From positions 392,870-436,623 of the forward strand of contig CM074817.1 of the NCBI GenBank assembly GCA_037447605.1: a stretch of DNA of 43,754 nt, read 5' to 3'. Positions 34,639 through 43,754 of this stretch are shown one piece after another. This stretch comes from Zygnema circumcarinatum (lineage: Eukaryota; Streptophyta; Zygnematophyceae; Zygnematales; Zygnemataceae). The translations under genes and the position numbers were made by a program. The notes under the pieces are model-generated. The model ran no database searches and was not told the DNA's origin. It worked only from the letters and a program-made list of their open reading frames with translations. Within the stretch, counting starts at the first letter, position 1. The number at the start of each line of letters is the position of its first letter.

Positions 34639-35778
34639 GCTTTCAATTCAGTCCAGACGACTTAAACAATTGCTACCGTGCATATGCAAACAGTCGTTTG
34701 GGCCCTAATAATACATGAAGATGGTTTTTGAAAATGTATTCAGCCAGCATTATGGCCTTCGTGTAATGTACCCCAGAACACTTGACGCACTCTCTGCAGC
34801 AGCCCAGCACTTATGACGACGGCGCCACGGCAGGAAGCAATTTGCCACGTGGCAGGCGTTGATTCGTCGATGGTCAGGCTGGCGAACTCACGGCACAATA
34901 CGGGCACGGAGAAACCAGTTACGGCCACATCCAAAACGACAGTAAAGTCAAAGTCAACGTCATCACAATCTTTAGCGCTGGCGGCTGGCCAATCAGCAGA
35001 GTCCCGCGGTACCTCACCGTACGGTTCGCTGGCCAGTAACTCGCCGGTTGGCTGACTGTTTCACCACGTGACAGCATCCAATTGGCTGGCAGGATGCTGC
35101 TGTGTCGCCAGTGGCTTCGGGTGTGCCTGTCACTCCCCATACATAAAACGCTGCAGCGCATGCGCCCTCCCTCCAGCGCGGGCACTTCCTTTAATCACGG
35201 AGGCCGTCCTGCGAGGAAATTCGAGTTCTGGCATGCACGGACGCATGCAGGAGCTGTGAAGCTGCGGCCCGATCGATATTGGATGTGTTGACGGGCTGGA
35301 CACGCGACAGGAGGAACCTGGAAGACTGCAAGAAAGAGGCAAGAGCTGGCAAGGTAGGATCACACTCCGCGTCTGACTTTCAAGGAAGTGGGAGAGCGGT
35401 TGTAATGTCTTTCTTTTGGGGCACATTAGAGCGGTTGATCCCTAGTTTATTGCACCTTTATCTCTAGCTCTCCTCGGCACAAAGTACGCCTTCAGGTCCC
35501 TTCACTCGTACTCCCTCCCTCCCTCCCTCCCTCCCTCCATGCATTCACACGCTGCTGCCAGTATCTTTGTGGATGTTCTCCTCTAACACGGGCACTGCCT
35601 GTCAAGCCAAGCGCTTCTAGTTTGGGAAATCACTCGTGTGCGCGCTGCACTAGAAGCAGCAGCCACATTTGGACCAGCGGGGAAACCCAGACATGCTATG
35701 TACAAGGGCAATGTACGGCCTGGGATTATGTACAGTCCAAGGGCTCTCCCTGTCGAAAAAACAGTAACGAGGTCAGAA
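34639..35778. other. Intergenic stretch with G-box
   Basis: Upstream of the mannosidase. GCCACGTGGC occurs at about 34843-34852 and a second CACGTG at about 35065. A CCCT-type microsatellite runs at 35511-35539. No gene is supported. Confidence 0.5.
35511..35539. repeat. CCCT microsatellite
   Basis: Seven or so uninterrupted CTCC/CCCT units in non-coding DNA. Confidence 0.85.
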
Positions 35779-38101
35779 TCAACCAACAAGGAGAACTTTT
35801 CCTTCGCCAGCATGCTGCTGTGCCTCCATTATGGCAGCTTTGACATCGGCGAGATCGAACTGTTTCCCAACACGCGGGACGATGATCCCCTCCTTTAGCA
35901 GAGTCATGATGTAGTGGGCCAGCGCATCCCTCCTCGCCGGAGTCCCATACTTGCGTTGGATCCAATGGAACAAGTAGAATCCGTGGAGGCGGACGTCCCT
36001 GCAATATATGCATGTAAACAAAACATGTAACGCTTGTGTTCAAATTGCAATCCTGGAAAGTCACGCTTGCTTCTAACGAAGGATGACATAGCAGTTTCGG
36101 CGGAGGTTGCATGCAAGTTCTGAGAGAGTTCCGTTGTCGCATATCATATACTATGCCTACTACGCCACCACCATCACGAAGTAGAGACAAGCCTTCACTT
36201 CAGCAGCACCATCAGTCTCCTCCTGGAAGGGTCAACTGACGAGTCAGAGTTACTCAGCCATGCCATGCTCAAATGCTTTCTCCTGAAGGAGAAGGTGTGC
36301 AGAACCTGAGGAGCAGGTCCCTGTGGGTGACCGCGACCTCGTCCCCCGCAAACGCGCCGTACACGAGTACGGTCCCCCCGTCCCGCACGCACGAGGCGAC
36401 CGCCTTAGTGGCCTTCCCTCCGACCGGGTCCACCGCTCCATAGACGCCGCCGCCCCGCGTGGCCTCCCTCACCGCCGCCACCACGTCCTCCTCCTCGCTG
36501 TTCACAACCTGCACGTGTTTCGACCAGTGTGAGGGCATGCACAGGGCATGGGTCAATCGTCGACTAGCATATGGCTGCCTTGCTACAGACATGATAAGCT
36601 GCTCGTGCCATGATAAGCTGTAGATCCCATGGAATTGTGAAGAAACACGCCGGTAAAGCATTCAGGGGTGGAGATGGAGGTCTTGCCAGACCATCACGAA
36701 GAGAATAAGAAACAGATGTTCAGTCATTTAAGAAGTTATCAGCGACATTCAAAGCTTTCGTGGAATGTTCAGAGCACGTTTTGTGTCGAAGCGTTTGCAT
36801 ACCACATCTGCTCCAAGCTTTTTGAGCTCCTCAACTGCTCCACTGCGCCGCACCACGTTCACAGTTTTTATACCCTGATGCCGCGCGTACTGGATGAACT
36901 GCTTTCCCAATGCAGAAGAAGCTGCAGTCTGGAGAACATACTCTCCGCGTGGTACGTCAAGTTCCTGCGAATATTTCACCGAGTGTCGGATCAGCATGCC
37001 AAATCTCTGACTCGACACTAATCACCTCACACTACTCGATCAATCTAGGGACTGCAAAATAGTTGGTGACTAAGTTTCAGTGCGCTGCCGTTCTGCCGAA
37101 AGTATCCAAGGTCTTCCGAGAATGTCAATGCCTATACGGAGAAATTTCATGTTTTCTGCTGCATTTTAGTGCAGAAAAAAAGAAGTATGTAGCGTCTAGA
37201 GACAGCTTACGTCCAGTAATCCCACAACTGTCCATGGATTGATGAAAAACTGAGCCGCAGAGCCATCAGAGACTTCATCGGGAACAGCGACAACATTTTC
37301 AGCGGCCGCAGTGATGTACTCTTGCCAGGTGCCATCTCCCTGCCGGCCCTTCTCAGAAACAAGGGGGACAACTCGCTGTCCAACCTGCAGAAATGCGACA
37401 TAAGCAAAGTAAGCAAGACAAGTGCCTTAAGCTAAGTATTTTTTTTTCCTTAAGCTATTGTAATTAACGGGTGTGAGACTTGCCGTCCACGTGCAGTGCA
37501 TCTCTCTGCCCGTATATGTGCTCTTGCACGCGGTAAACGTGGAATAAATCATCTGCGACGTAGGATTGAAGTTGTGCAGCTAATCTCACATTCAAATAAC
37601 CACGACTGCCTAAGTAATTACAAATTCTCGACGATGCATGCAGGTGATAATTGCGCACGAGAAAGCTCTCTCAATTGTCTCCACTTCCTTTTTACAATCC
37701 TTTTTTGGCGTTGACGAGAGAACTCGTTTTCCTGACTGCGAGTAAGCCCATAAATCACGGCAATCCCATCTGGAAAACACTCCAGTAACTTCTGCCGATA
37801 GGCACATGCTTGCTTGGCGTGGATGCACGAGATTGCTCACATGGACATCTCTCACCGCTTCTCCCACAGCTTCCACGACTCCCATCCCTTCTAATCCAGG
37901 CGTAATCGGCCACTTCTCTGGAGTAAACTCTACATATCGCCCTGATAATGTCATGATGTCTGAAGGATTCACTGGTCGGCAACGCAGGCGGATAAGAACT
38001 TCGTTTTCTGTAAACTTTGGTATGCGTTTGTTTGGATTCAAGATAAGCTGTGTCAGATAATCTTCACCGCTCGGCGATTTCATCTGCACCGCCCGCTGCA
38101 T
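35779..38101 (-). CDS. MECR-like enoyl-(acyl carrier) reductase / zinc-free quinone oxidoreductase
   Basis: Five exons: 37841-38101, 37211-37384, 36803-36964, 36306-36508 and 35779-35998. All phases agree and give 339 residues from the first in-frame Met. It is a medium-chain dehydrogenase/reductase. The N-terminal catalytic domain has PVNPSDIMTLSGRYVEF, including the Tyr in the position used by mitochondrial enoyl reductases, and PGLEGMGVVEAVG. The Rossmann part is VLQTAASSALGKQFIQYAR followed by VNVVRR and KKLGADV, a dinucleotide-binding fold. The end is DLADVKAAIMEAQQHAGEGK. No zinc ligands are apparent. Family members reduce trans-2-enoyl thioesters or quinones with NADPH. The frame stays open upstream to about 38305 without an ATG, so a first exon carrying a transit peptide probably lies further upstream. 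Confidence 0.82.
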
Positions 38102-39077
38102 GGTGTCTAAACTAACCAAATGCAATGGAATCTTTTCTGCAGTCGTTCGCTTCTGTGTAGATATTTGCTTCTGCAAGACGAAATCTTCCAAGCTTGGAGT
38201 CTGATTCCTGAAGCCGAGCTCGCGCAAAGTCTTGCTCACTGTTGCGGATTGTTGGAAAAGCTGTTGTCGCTCGGCTGCGCCGCTTCTGCCATGCGGAGGA
38301 GGCAAAAGTAGCCAATGGCTGTCTGTGGATCAGCTTACTGCGATCTCAGTCACATGCAAGCGTTTGCATGCATAATCCGCTAGAGTATGTACCGACATGT
38401 TTTGACGACCCGTTAGCTTCTGAAAACTGCTGCACTGCGCTGTACTTCGTTCATGCATTCAACACGACAACACACACACAAACACACATTCTGTCGTAGC
38501 TCATAGAGTCATTTCTGGCTACATGATTGTTCTTGGAAATTTTGTACAACGAGTCTACTCTTGTGACTCACAAATTTTCCCACATTTGACCAAATTTTAT
38601 GATAGACAACACAATTTTCTCACGTTCACGTTCACGTTACGTTACGTTCATTCATACTAAGATTGAAATCACATACAAGAAAAAACTTAGCATTGGTAGA
38701 CAGTTTACAAGCTTCCCGCTACTCGCTGCGCGAATGGACCAGACCACTGAATATTCCTCCACTAAAAATCAGTATGTTACAGCAGTGAAGGTGAGACCAA
38801 CGTAGGAAGGAGAAACATCGGCATTATTCGAGGTGTTGCCATTATCTGTTGTTCTTACTGACACATGCGTCTGCCGAGCTATTATATTGACTAATATATC
38901 ATCTCCGCAACCTGAAAAGATAAGACTTACACCACTGCGATCTTGGTTAATTTATCCTCCCGGCCCACAAGTGATGAAAAAATAGCCTCTACTCCAATGT
39001 GCACATCAGGAACACTATTATTCCTTCCTACAGAAGTCCCCTGAACGCTTTTCCCTTTCTCTTGCCGCTCTGTAGCT
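38102..39077. other. Upstream region of the reductase gene and F-box 3' flank
   Basis: 38102-38305 is open in frame with the reductase and may be coding (transit peptide region). Beyond it is AT-rich DNA with a short CGTTCACGTTCACGTTACGTTACGTT repeat at about 38623-38648. No other gene is supported. Confidence 0.45.
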
Positions 39078-41750
39078 TCAGCAGCTCAACAGAACTTGCT
39101 TCCGAGGCCATCCCTCCTCGAACCTGGACAGAATGTCAGCCGTCACCCTTGTTCCTTGGAAATCGACATATTCAAGGTCTTGACACAAATGGGCCACACA
39201 GAAGGCGCCTGCGTTTGACACGTGTGCTCCACGGATGCTTAGCTGCACAAGGTCCTGGTTTGACAGAACAAGCGCTTCCAAGGCCCAGTCCAGGAGGTTT
39301 CCAAATCCCTCCAAATGAAGGCTGGTCAGATTGCTGCAGCGATCAGCTAACACAGCGATGGCAGCATTGATGTCGTCAAACTCCATGGAGTTGTTGCCGA
39401 TCACACGCAGAGACTTCAAATTGGATCCGATGTTGCCAATCGCCATCATGGTCGGGAGGGCAACAAAGATTTCTCTCGTCATTCCGCGCCTCGTTTGCTT
39501 TGTGATGGGGAGATTGATGCTAAGAGCTGCAAGACATCAAGAATAGGTGGACACGTGAGTATTGGTCCACACAGACAGAAGAATACCAGAATTCAAGCTT
39601 TAACCATGTTGACGATTGGAGGAGGAAACTCACTGTGAAGGTTCAGGCAGTTGGAGATGAGCGCCTCAATCGCAGGAAGAGTGAAGACTGACGGATTCGA
39701 CGCGAGGGGATCGACGATGCAGTTGAACGACTCCAAATGCTTGCAACCTTCTGCCAAATATTCAATACTCCTGTACCAGCAAACAAACGAACATGTAGGG
39801 AGGGTCAACAACAGGTCCTCACTTGCAAACCCCCTCCATTTCACGAACAATACAAAAACGCTCAAAAATCTCTGTACCGACTGTTAGCCAAAAGCTTGAA
39901 ACCGTCGACCGCCTGACCCTCTTTGGAACCCTAAACCCTAACGAAACCCCTCTTACCTGTCAGAGAGGCCTTCGCTTCCAGAGATATCGACGTCAGTGAG
40001 GAGAGGACACGTGGCCGCCAGCAGCTTCATGGCATCGTCTGAAATGTCCCGCGCATTGCGGAGGTGCAGGCGGCGGAGGTTCGGACAGTTCGTCGCCACA
40101 GCGAGGAGGGAGGCGTCGCCCTGCGCGCCTTCCAGGTCGAGATTGGTCAGCAGCCAGCCCGCGCCACACGATGGGCCGCCCTCCACAGGGGAGAGGGCGG
40201 AGGCGAAAGAGAGCCTGCTCACAGAGAGGCTGTCCAGATTGCCCCACTTGTCCATAGCTGCAAGAGGAAGCACAAACGAATGCAAATGTCAGACACTGGA
40301 TGCTCTTTCTTGGCTGACTACCCAACTTAAAAAGACATACACACACGTTCGGCCGCAGGGGTTTACTACACTTGCCAACCTCGAATATGGCGGGGATGAG
40401 AATGCCCCCATTAATGACTGTAGGAGGGAAATAAGTGTACCTTCTCTGGAAACTGTATCTCCCGCCAGGCGCACACTCTTGAGGTTGTCGCAGTCGTTAA
40501 GGAGGGTCAGCAGAGCGGCATCCGTGACTCGGGCGCTACTCCGAAGGTCCACCACCTCAATCAGAGGACAGTTCTCTGCTCACACAAAGACAGAACCTAT
40601 CTCAGATAAATTACATACATTAACAGGAACAATACTTAGCAATGTAGCGCAGGACACAAACGAGAAAGTAGAACTCAAGAAATAACCTACACAAAGCACA
40701 CATTCGAGAACTAATCCCTAAATTTGTCCAGAAAACAACAATGCAAGATACAGGACCCGAGCACAGGAAAAGCGAGCGAGAGCAGCCATATGATAAGCTA
40801 TGATATGATGAGCCACATGATTACACACCTGAGAGAGCAATGAATACGTCCGACAGCGAGGTGCTTTCCTCTCCGTGCGCCCACCCTCCCCCGAGCTGGG
40901 CCCTAATGCAGCGCAGCTCGGGAAGGCCTCTCGCCATCATCACTGCCTGCTCGTGCGACATACTGCAGCCACGGAGGCTGAAGGAGAAGAGCTCCGGGCA
41001 GCCTGCAACAAGGGCTTCTACTATTGCATTCAGTACCACGCGTTCCTGCATGTTTACGAACCGGCTCATGCTCAGTTCCAGCACTTGAAGACTCGCACAT
41101 TTGCCCGCGATTGCCATGAGGGCTGTGTTCACGTCCCCCATGAACTCCTCAACTTCCAGCGAGATCAAGTAGGGACAGCTGATTGCTACTGCCGCGAGAC
41201 CCGCAAAGGAGCAATGCGCAATTTTGATTTCGGTGAGTTCGTTGCAGCTGAGGTCCACAGCCTTGCGCATGAAGCGGTCTCCCACAGAGAGAAACTTTGA
41301 GAGAGAAGCTTCTGCGAGAGGGTCCAGGTCCCACACGCATTCCTTCAGGACTTCATCTAAAGGCTCCTCCGCCATCCCCTTCCCGCCATTGGGCTTGTTT
41401 GGGCCCAGCACTGCGGTTAGGACGCGCTGCCGAGCCCACGCGCGGCCGTCCATGGCTTCCCAGCAGCGCGGGGCCACCACCGCGTGGTGCCACGTCAGAC
41501 ACGCCAGCCCCGCAGCGAGCCGGTCCTGCGGCTGGAGCTGCACGAAGATATTCACGAGAAGGTCCTGCGAGAGAGAGGCCCAGTCGTGGTCTGCGCCATT
41601 CGGAGAGAGAGAAATGCGAGAAAGGCTTCTGACGACTGCGCTCTTCCTCCCTCCTCCAACTGCCTTGCGCCCTTCCCCCCCCGCATGAGCCGCCTTCGAC
41701 ATCACTGCAAGACGGCTCTCACAAACCTCGCTACGTCTGAATGCAGCCAT
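39078..41750 (-). CDS. F-box / leucine-rich-repeat protein
   Basis: Five exons, 40829-41750, 40441-40575, 39957-40257, 39634-39770 and 39078-39526, are joined with consistent phases and give 647 residues. The F-box is at about residues 56-100 (DWASLSQDLLVNIFVQLQPQ then CLTWHHAV), followed by LRR units across all exons (for example CPYLISLEVEEF, CASLQVLELS, CDNLKSVRLAGD, CPNLRRLHLRNA and CSNLTSLHLEGF). Such proteins are substrate receptors of SCF (Skp1-cullin-F-box) ubiquitin ligases, the LRRs binding the target. The first roughly 50 residues are basic and Gly-rich. The start at 41750 is the first ATG; a TATA-like site lies about 110 bp upstream. Substrate and subfamily are unknown. Confidence 0.85.
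39927..39942. promoter_or_regulatory. Telo-box (AACCCTAAACCCTAAC) in an intron of the F-box gene
   Basis: Two joined copies of the plant telomere-type AACCCTA motif sit in the intron between exons 3 and 4, close to the donor of exon 3. Telo-boxes are known cis elements in plant 5' regions. A role inside this intron is inference. Confidence 0.45.
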
Positions 41751-41857
41751 CTCCGAGGTCTGTCTCACTCCCCTCTCCGATTTCTCAATCCGCTCCTCCC
41801 TCTCTGACCTCTTCCCTTAAGTCCTCCCCTGCAGGAACGGTCACGGCCATGGCCTGG

Positions 41858-41866
41858 CTATATATG
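41858..41866 (-). promoter_or_regulatory. Putative TATA box of the F-box gene
   Basis: CATATATAG on the minus strand lies about 108 bp upstream of the F-box ATG, with GC-rich surroundings. The position fits a core promoter with a short 5' UTR. It is palindromic enough to work either way. Confidence 0.45.
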
Positions 41867-43162
41867 CGCGAGCCGCCGCCCTCCCTCGCGGGGTGCGCGT
41901 CGCGCCACGTCACCATGCAGCCGTCCGGAGCGGGCCGCCTGTACGGCCTCCAAACATTTTGGTGCTGCCCGCTGCCATGGGCAGCAGGCTGCAGCTGCCC
42001 GGGTTTGCAGCTGGCTGCCCGGGCGAGTGCGGCCGCCGGTTGGAGCGCGCAGCGGGGCGCCACGTCGGCGGACGGGCGGGTGGGCGGGCGCGGGCCCCTC
42101 AAGGCGCGGCCCCGCGGGCGCTACGTCGCCGGGCGAGGGCGAGGGCGACCGCCGCCGCAGCCCCCGCCAGGCATGCCATGCCGGGCCATGCAGGCATGCG
42201 CGCCGCGTGCCCGCACGTGTGGACTCTACGCGTCGAGCTGCTCTCGAGATTCTTCTTTTCGAGTTTTTTTGTTTGTTAGTAAAGTAGGGGTGACGTGGAA
42301 GCCAATTGCTCAAACGTTTTGCCAGCCCGAAAAAGCGGTTTATTGTGCAGGAAATGCATGCAGCGAATCGCTGGCTGCCACGTGTAGAGTGTTGAAGATT
42401 TGGTGCCAACTTTGACGTTTTGCGGCACGGCTGGTGGTTTTCCCCCCACGCCCGCCCGCCTGCCTGCGCGGCAATCTGCGGTCCAAAAAATCAATGGACC
42501 GCGGTGAGGCCGCGACAGTCGCCGCGAGTTAGTTGGCCCCGCCAATGAGGAGCCACCGACCACGGGACTGTCGGCGCGGGGATATCTTTGACGTTTTCCA
42601 CGCCGGGCGGGATCCATGCACTCATTTTCGCGACTGTTCCCGTCCAGTTCGTGGAACTGTGTGGGGGGTTGCGGGGCGGGTTTCTGACAAGCGCGCTGTT
42701 CATGTGACACGACGCGAAGCTGAAAATCGCGCTGCACTGCCGGCCAATCAATCTCGGCGGTCCGGCCACGTGGGCGCACTCACCTGCCACAGTGAGTACA
42801 GTACAGCAAGGCGCCATGTGCGCCAGCGACTGTACGGAAGGATGCGCTGGATACTAGTACGCACGCACTCCTTTGATGGCGAATCGGATCTTCTCGGAGC
42901 CTTCGAACGCAGAAGACCAATGGAGAACCGGCGTACCACATCATGGTCGTCTTCGAATCTTTGTTAGGATCTTAAGGAGATCTTATAACCTAATTGGCTT
43001 TCGATCTGCCTACCGCCAGCCTGGCCCGACGAATGCGAAGCCCTTGCATGGCTTGAGGCCAGACTCGGAGAGAGGGAGAGATCTGTTCTGGGTGATTCCA
43101 GGCAGTCCAGATACGGTAGACCTCGGAACTCGAACTAACCCTACGATGCGTACAAAATGAGC
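41867..43162. other. GC-rich intergenic DNA
   Basis: Frames are open on both strands from composition alone. CACGTG sites are at about 42216, 42379 and 42767. No gene or RNA gene is supported. Confidence 0.5.
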
Positions 43163-43260
43163 GATGTGGCATTGAACTCACGATGGCCAGGCCCATCAAA
43201 TGTACACGGACAAAAGCAGCATGGGGAACCACGAGAAACTGGTCGCAGAGGACCCCAGGG
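43163..43260 (-). mobile_element. SINE-like copy (minus orientation)
   Basis: Read on the minus strand it gives TCGTGGTTCCCCATGCTG, TGTCCGTGTACATTTGATGG, the hairpin GATGGGCCTGGCCATC (43182-43197) and CGTGAGTTCAATGCCACATC, matching the copy at 10800-10890. The left (5') end is uncertain. Confidence 0.6.
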
Positions 43261-43389
43261 AACGCAAGAGAAAAGCTAGGAGAAAGGAGAGATGTGACAT
43301 TGATAAAAAAGGAGGCGTTGATCAAAAGAATGTGGTCACTATTGCCACAGGAGACGGGTCACAACACGCGGAGTCCACTGGGGCGAAAA

Positions 43390-43465
43390 TCCGTGGTTCC
43401 TCACGCTGATTTTGTCCATGTCCATTTGATGGCCTCGCCATCGTGAGATCAATGCCACATCCCGC
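43390..43465 (+). mobile_element. SINE-like copy (plus orientation)
   Basis: CGTGGTTCCTCACGCTGATT, TGTCCATGTCCATTTGATGG, the hairpin GATGGC-CTC-GCCATC (43428-43442) and CGTGAGATCAATGCCACATC. It faces the minus-strand copy at 43163-43260, 130-190 bp away. Confidence 0.6.
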
Positions 43466-43544
43466 TTGAAGACCCTCTGAATATTGATGCGATGATAATG
43501 ATGATTACAATTTGCACAACGATCACTCGACCGGCTTCACGTGT

Positions 43545-43754
43545 CACCCATACCGCCCCCCTTTTTTGGTTATCCCGCCACTGTTTTTTTGAAATCCGAC
43601 CCTCCCATTTCGGCTATTCTGCCCCCCTCCCCCATTTTGGATATTTCGGGAGGAGATCGCCCCCCTTTTTTGAATATTTCTTTCCCGCCCCTCCCGTCCG
43701 CTCCCCTCCCCTCCCCTGCCCTCCCCCTCCCCTCCCCCTCCCCCTCCCCTTCCC
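43545..43754. repeat. C-rich low-complexity tract
   Basis: Runs of CCCCCCTTTTTTG-like units (around 43555, 43620 and 43660) pass into CCCCT/CCCCTCC repeats to the end of the window. Confidence 0.7.

Noticed and set aside
38620-38650. Short CGTTCACGTTCACGTTACGTT repeat as a possible CRISPR-like array
   Set aside because: The units are 5-6 bp with no spacers, in a eukaryotic genome. It is a simple microsatellite.
41741-42415. Plus-strand frame of 224 codons upstream of the F-box gene
   Set aside because: It covers the GC-rich promoter of the F-box gene, overlaps an equally long antisense frame, and is Arg/Ala/Pro-rich without motifs.

Overview
This is nuclear DNA from a plant-lineage (streptophyte) eukaryote. 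Genes are split by GT-AG introns with CT-rich tracts. The recognisable proteins are plant types: a PEPKR2-like kinase, a plant-type endo-beta-mannosidase and an F-box/LRR protein. There are plant telomere-like (TTTAGGG) motifs and CACGTG G-boxes. A cobalamin-handling domain is encoded here. Flowering plants are not thought to use B12, so a streptophyte alga or an early-diverging land plant is most likely. The species cannot be fixed from the sequence. All gene models were spliced by hand from reading frame, splice sites and remembered family alignments.

Layout. 1-3.3 kb: G-boxes, a doubtful small peptide and an unrecognised three-exon gene (+). 3.36-8.54 kb (-): a nine-exon ABCD4-type half ABC transporter. 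Its largest exon carries, in frame between the membrane domain and the ATPase domain, a domain resembling the cobalamin chaperone MMADHC (CblD). 8.87-10.9 kb: a 5'-truncated non-LTR retrotransposon (+), degenerate TACGG repeats and a SINE-like copy sharing the retrotransposon's 3' hairpin tail. 11.66-13.79 kb (-): the kinase. 13.8-17.6 kb: GC-rich intergenic DNA with CGTACG palindromes and a roughly 100-bp tandem repeat. 17.7-19.86 kb (+): an EGF-like single-pass membrane protein, 5' end unresolved. 20.36-21.85 and 23.86-26.10 kb (-): two diverged tandem paralogues of an unrecognised, probably secreted family. A 168-bp hAT-like MITE with a perfect 8-bp target-site duplication lies between them. 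27.1-28.4 kb (+): a type II membrane protein of unknown function. 28.81-34.64 kb (-): endo-beta-mannosidase in twelve exons. 35.78-38.10 kb (-): MECR-like enoyl reductase/quinone oxidoreductase. 39.08-41.75 kb (-): F-box/LRR protein. 43.1-43.75 kb: two SINE-like tails in opposite orientation and a C-rich tract.

The genes do not form a pathway cluster. The main result is the single-gene fusion of an ABCD4-like transporter with an MMADHC-like domain. In animals these are separate proteins acting one after the other in moving vitamin B12 out of the lysosome to its cytosolic enzymes. The fusion suggests that release of B12 from a vacuole or lysosome and its chaperoning are physically coupled in this organism.
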